NCBI GenBank assembly: GCA_022712475.1
Contig: JALAGK010000378.1
Coordinates: 1 to 7,028 of the forward strand
DNA length: 7,028 nucleotides
Source of the DNA: Enterobacteriaceae bacterium
GTDB taxonomy: Bacteria; Pseudomonadota; Gammaproteobacteria; Enterobacterales; Enterobacteriaceae
Reading direction: 5' to 3'
Position 1 is the stretch's first letter; each line of letters opens with the position of its first letter. A program made the position numbers and the translations under genes. The notes under the pieces are model-generated. The model did not search any database. It saw nothing but the letters and a program-made list of their open reading frames with translations, and was not told the origin of the DNA. Shown in pieces: positions 5,702-7,028 of the stretch.

Positions 5702-6511
5702 TCAGGCGCGTTCGCGCGCCGCTTTCGCCATCATTTTTTTCAGCACGTGCGACACCGCTACAAAGCCGAATGAGGCAGTCACCATCGTCGCAGCGCCAAA
5801 GCCAGAGGCACAGTCCATGCGCTTTGGCCCTTCAGCACTGCTTTTCGCTGCACAAACCGAACCGTCAGCTTGTGGATACACCAGGGCTTCAGTCGAGAAA
5901 ACACAGTCTACGCCGAGTTTGCCTTTGCTGTTTTTCACTACGCCAAAATCGCTTTTGAGCCGCTCTCTAAGCTTGGCTGCCAGCGGATCCTGAATGGTTT
6001 TCGCCAGATCGGCGACCTGAATCTGCGTAGGATCGATTTGCCCGCCCGCGCCGCCGGTAGTGACCAGCGGGATCTTGTTACGCCGACAAAACGCAATCAG
6101 CGCGGCCTTAGGACGCACACTGTCGATAGCATCAATCACATAGCTAAAATTCTGGTCCAGCAGTTGTGCGACGTTATCGACAGTAACGAAATCATCCACC
6201 ACGTTCACACGGCATTCCGGGTTTATCAAACGGATACGCTCGGCCATGACTTCGCCTTTGGCCTGGCCAACGGTGTCACGCAACGCATGAATCTGGCGGT
6301 TAGTATTGGTAACACACACATCATCCATATCAATAAGCGTGATAGCACCAATGCCCGTACGCGCCAGCGCTTCTGCCGCCCAACTGCCCACGCCGCCAAT
6401 ACCCACCACACAAACATGCGATCCAGCAAAAACCTGCAGCGCATCGCGCCCATAAAGGCGGGCCGTACCGCCAAAGCGCTGGAGCCAGGCGTCACTAAGA
6501 TTGACTACCAT
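5702..6511 (-). CDS. tcdA: tRNA t6A37 dehydratase TcdA (CsdL)
   Basis: A 269-residue E1-like (MoeB/ThiF fold) enzyme; E. coli TcdA (CsdL, YgdL) has 268. It uses ATP to adenylate and cyclise N6-threonylcarbamoyladenosine at position 37, giving cyclic t6A in ANN-reading tRNAs. Domain evidence: nucleotide-binding VVGIGGVGSWAAE (35-47), the acidic DMDDV (61-65) and NTNRQI (69-74) of the E1 active site, DAIDS (127-131), a TTGGAGGQIDP loop (151-161) and MDCASGFG with Cys234 (232-239). The hydrophobic C-terminal helix (about 241-265) fits the reported membrane association. The ATG at 6511 has GAGG (6524-6521) nine bases upstream and gives the family N-terminus. A terminator lies between it and mltA upstream, so it probably needs read-through or its own promoter. 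It is convergent with csdE. Confidence 0.96.
   Translation of the reverse strand: MVVNLSDAWLQRFGGTARLYGRDALQVFAGSHVCVVGIGGVGSWAAEALARTGIGAITLIDMDDVCVTNTNRQIHALRDTVGQAKGEVMAERIRLINPECRVNVVDDFVTVDNVAQLLDQNFSYVIDAIDSVRPKAALIAFCRRNKIPLVTTGGAGGQIDPTQIQVADLAKTIQDPLAAKLRERLKSDFGVVKNSKGKLGVDCVFSTEALVYPQADGSVCAAKSSAEGPKRMDCASGFGAATMVTASFGFVAVSHVLKKMMAKAARERA
5705..5720. repeat. Perfect G+C inverted repeat at the csdE/tcdA junction
   Basis: GGCGCG (5705-5710) and CGCGCC (5715-5720) form a six-pair all-G+C stem around a TTCG loop. It lies ten bases after the csdE stop and inside the last codons of tcdA (AARERA). On the plus strand seven T occur at 5734-5740, too far away for a standard intrinsic terminator. 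It may still slow or protect the csdAE transcript end. Coding constraint on Arg/Ala codons could also explain it. Confidence 0.35.
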
Positions 6512-6525
6512 GAAACAAAACCTCA

Positions 6526-6555
6526 GAAAATAAAGCGGGCCGACAAGTCAGCCCG
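6526..6555 (-). terminator. mltA intrinsic terminator
   Basis: Read on the minus strand, CGGGCTGA and TCGGCCCG (6555-6536) form an eight-pair stem, including one U-G pair, around a CTTG tetraloop. The U-rich tail CTTTATTTTC follows immediately. The hairpin begins 22 bases after the mltA stop. In the plus direction there is no T run, so it serves mltA. Confidence 0.85.
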
Positions 6556-6577
6556 TGCCATCAAATCAGAATCAGCG

Positions 6578-7028
6578 TTACAGGCTGGTGAACAGCGAAC
6601 TACCCGCACCAGGCGCCGGTTTCAGCACCCAGACGCGTCCGTAGTGATTATACCATCCTGCACGGTGACCAGCTTCCGGGCCAATGCCCTGGTAAATATC
6701 AAAGTGCTGGCCTTTAATCGCCCCGCCTACGTCCAGCGCCACCATCACGCGCAGTTCATACTGACCACGAAACTTTCCGTTGTTATCCAGAAGCGGCACT
6801 TCTGCCAGAATGGTGGTACCCGCAGGCACTATACTTCTGTCGGAGGCAACCGAGGCGCGGCCAATGAGCGGTACGGCGCTAGCCCCTTTGACAGGCGCAA
6901 ATGACTTCGGTTGGAAGAAAACAAACGACGGGTTTTGCTCCAGCAACTCACGCACTTCAGCCGGGCTGTGAGTGTCCGCCCAGTGGCGAATCGCCTGCAT
7001 CGACATGTCTTCACGCTTCACTTCACCG
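6578..7028 (-). CDS. mltA: Membrane-bound lytic murein transglycosylase A (C-terminal part)
   Basis: The C-terminal 149 residues of MltA, cut at its 5' side by the window end. E. coli MltA has 365 residues, so well over half, including the lipoprotein signal, is missing from view. The reading frame runs past 7021 to the edge as GEVKREDMSM, which matches MltA, so the GTG at 7021 is an internal Val codon and not a start. Visible parts are EVRELLEQNPSFVFF and the 3D (three-Asp) domain with SVASDRSIVP, VPLLDNNGKF, MVALDVGGAIKGQHFDIYQG and the C-terminal GPEAGHRAGWYNHYGRVWVL. The aspartates of LDVGG and HFDIYQG are the conserved active-site acids. The enzyme cleaves the MurNAc-GlcNAc bond and forms 1,6-anhydro-MurNAc at the outer membrane. 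An intrinsic terminator follows the gene. Confidence 0.95.
   Translation of the reverse strand, partial: GEVKREDMSMQAIRHWADTHSPAEVRELLEQNPSFVFFQPKSFAPVKGASAVPLIGRASVASDRSIVPAGTTILAEVPLLDNNGKFRGQYELRVMVALDVGGAIKGQHFDIYQGIGPEAGHRAGWYNHYGRVWVLKPAPGAGSSLFTSL

Noticed and set aside
5870..6904. A 344-codon open frame on the plus strand opposite tcdA and mltA
   Set aside because: It runs antisense to two well-supported genes and straight through the mltA terminator. It resembles no family I know and has no operon context. The lack of stops follows from the codon use of the opposite strand.
1..7028. Mobile element, defence system, CRISPR or other novel gene cluster
   Set aside because: All coding space is filled by conserved core genes in E. 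coli-like order. There are no long direct or terminal repeats, integrase or transposase motifs, or composition breaks visible by eye.

Overview
The window is a chromosomal housekeeping segment from a gammaproteobacterium of the order Enterobacterales, most likely family Enterobacteriaceae. Every complete gene corresponds in order, length and motif content to the Escherichia coli block xni ... rlmM-ygdD-gcvA-gcvB-ygdI-csdA-csdE-tcdA-mltA. Protein differences are scattered throughout, so it is not E. coli itself. I cannot name the genus from sequence alone. I see no insertion sequence, prophage, CRISPR array, tRNA or rRNA.

Layout. Bases 1-93 are a non-coding leader. xni (94-849, +) is a FEN-like nuclease. 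It meets rlmM tail to tail with the two stop codons overlapping, whereas in E. coli K-12 the fucose cluster lies between them. rlmM, ygdD and gcvA (846-3296, all -) form a tight gcvA-ygdD-rlmM operon. The 333-base gap between gcvA and ygdI holds the small RNA gene gcvB (3423-3620, +), with an overlapping divergent promoter pair and a GcvA half-site. ygdI (-) encodes a small lipoprotein and faces gcvB tail to tail. csdA and csdE (+) follow as a two-gene operon, then tcdA (-), convergent with csdE, and finally the 3' part of mltA (-), cut by the window edge after a clear intrinsic terminator.

How the genes work together. GcvA (LysR type) senses glycine status and controls gcvB, whose RNA represses many amino-acid and peptide transport mRNAs through a G/U-rich seed. 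CsdA (cysteine desulfurase), CsdE (sulfur acceptor) and TcdA (E1-like tRNA t6A dehydratase) form one functional module, which makes cyclic t6A at position 37 of ANN-decoding tRNAs. RlmM modifies 23S rRNA, MltA cleaves peptidoglycan, YgdI is an envelope lipoprotein and YgdD is a small inner-membrane protein of unknown function.

I found no convincing undescribed system. The items most worth a second look are non-coding: a GcvB variant with a shortened first stem-loop and a weakened internal terminator, a nested pair of mutually exclusive inverted repeats just ahead of csdA, possible ygdI read-through antisense to gcvB, and the direct xni/rlmM junction. Comparisons with E. coli are from memory, not from a database search.
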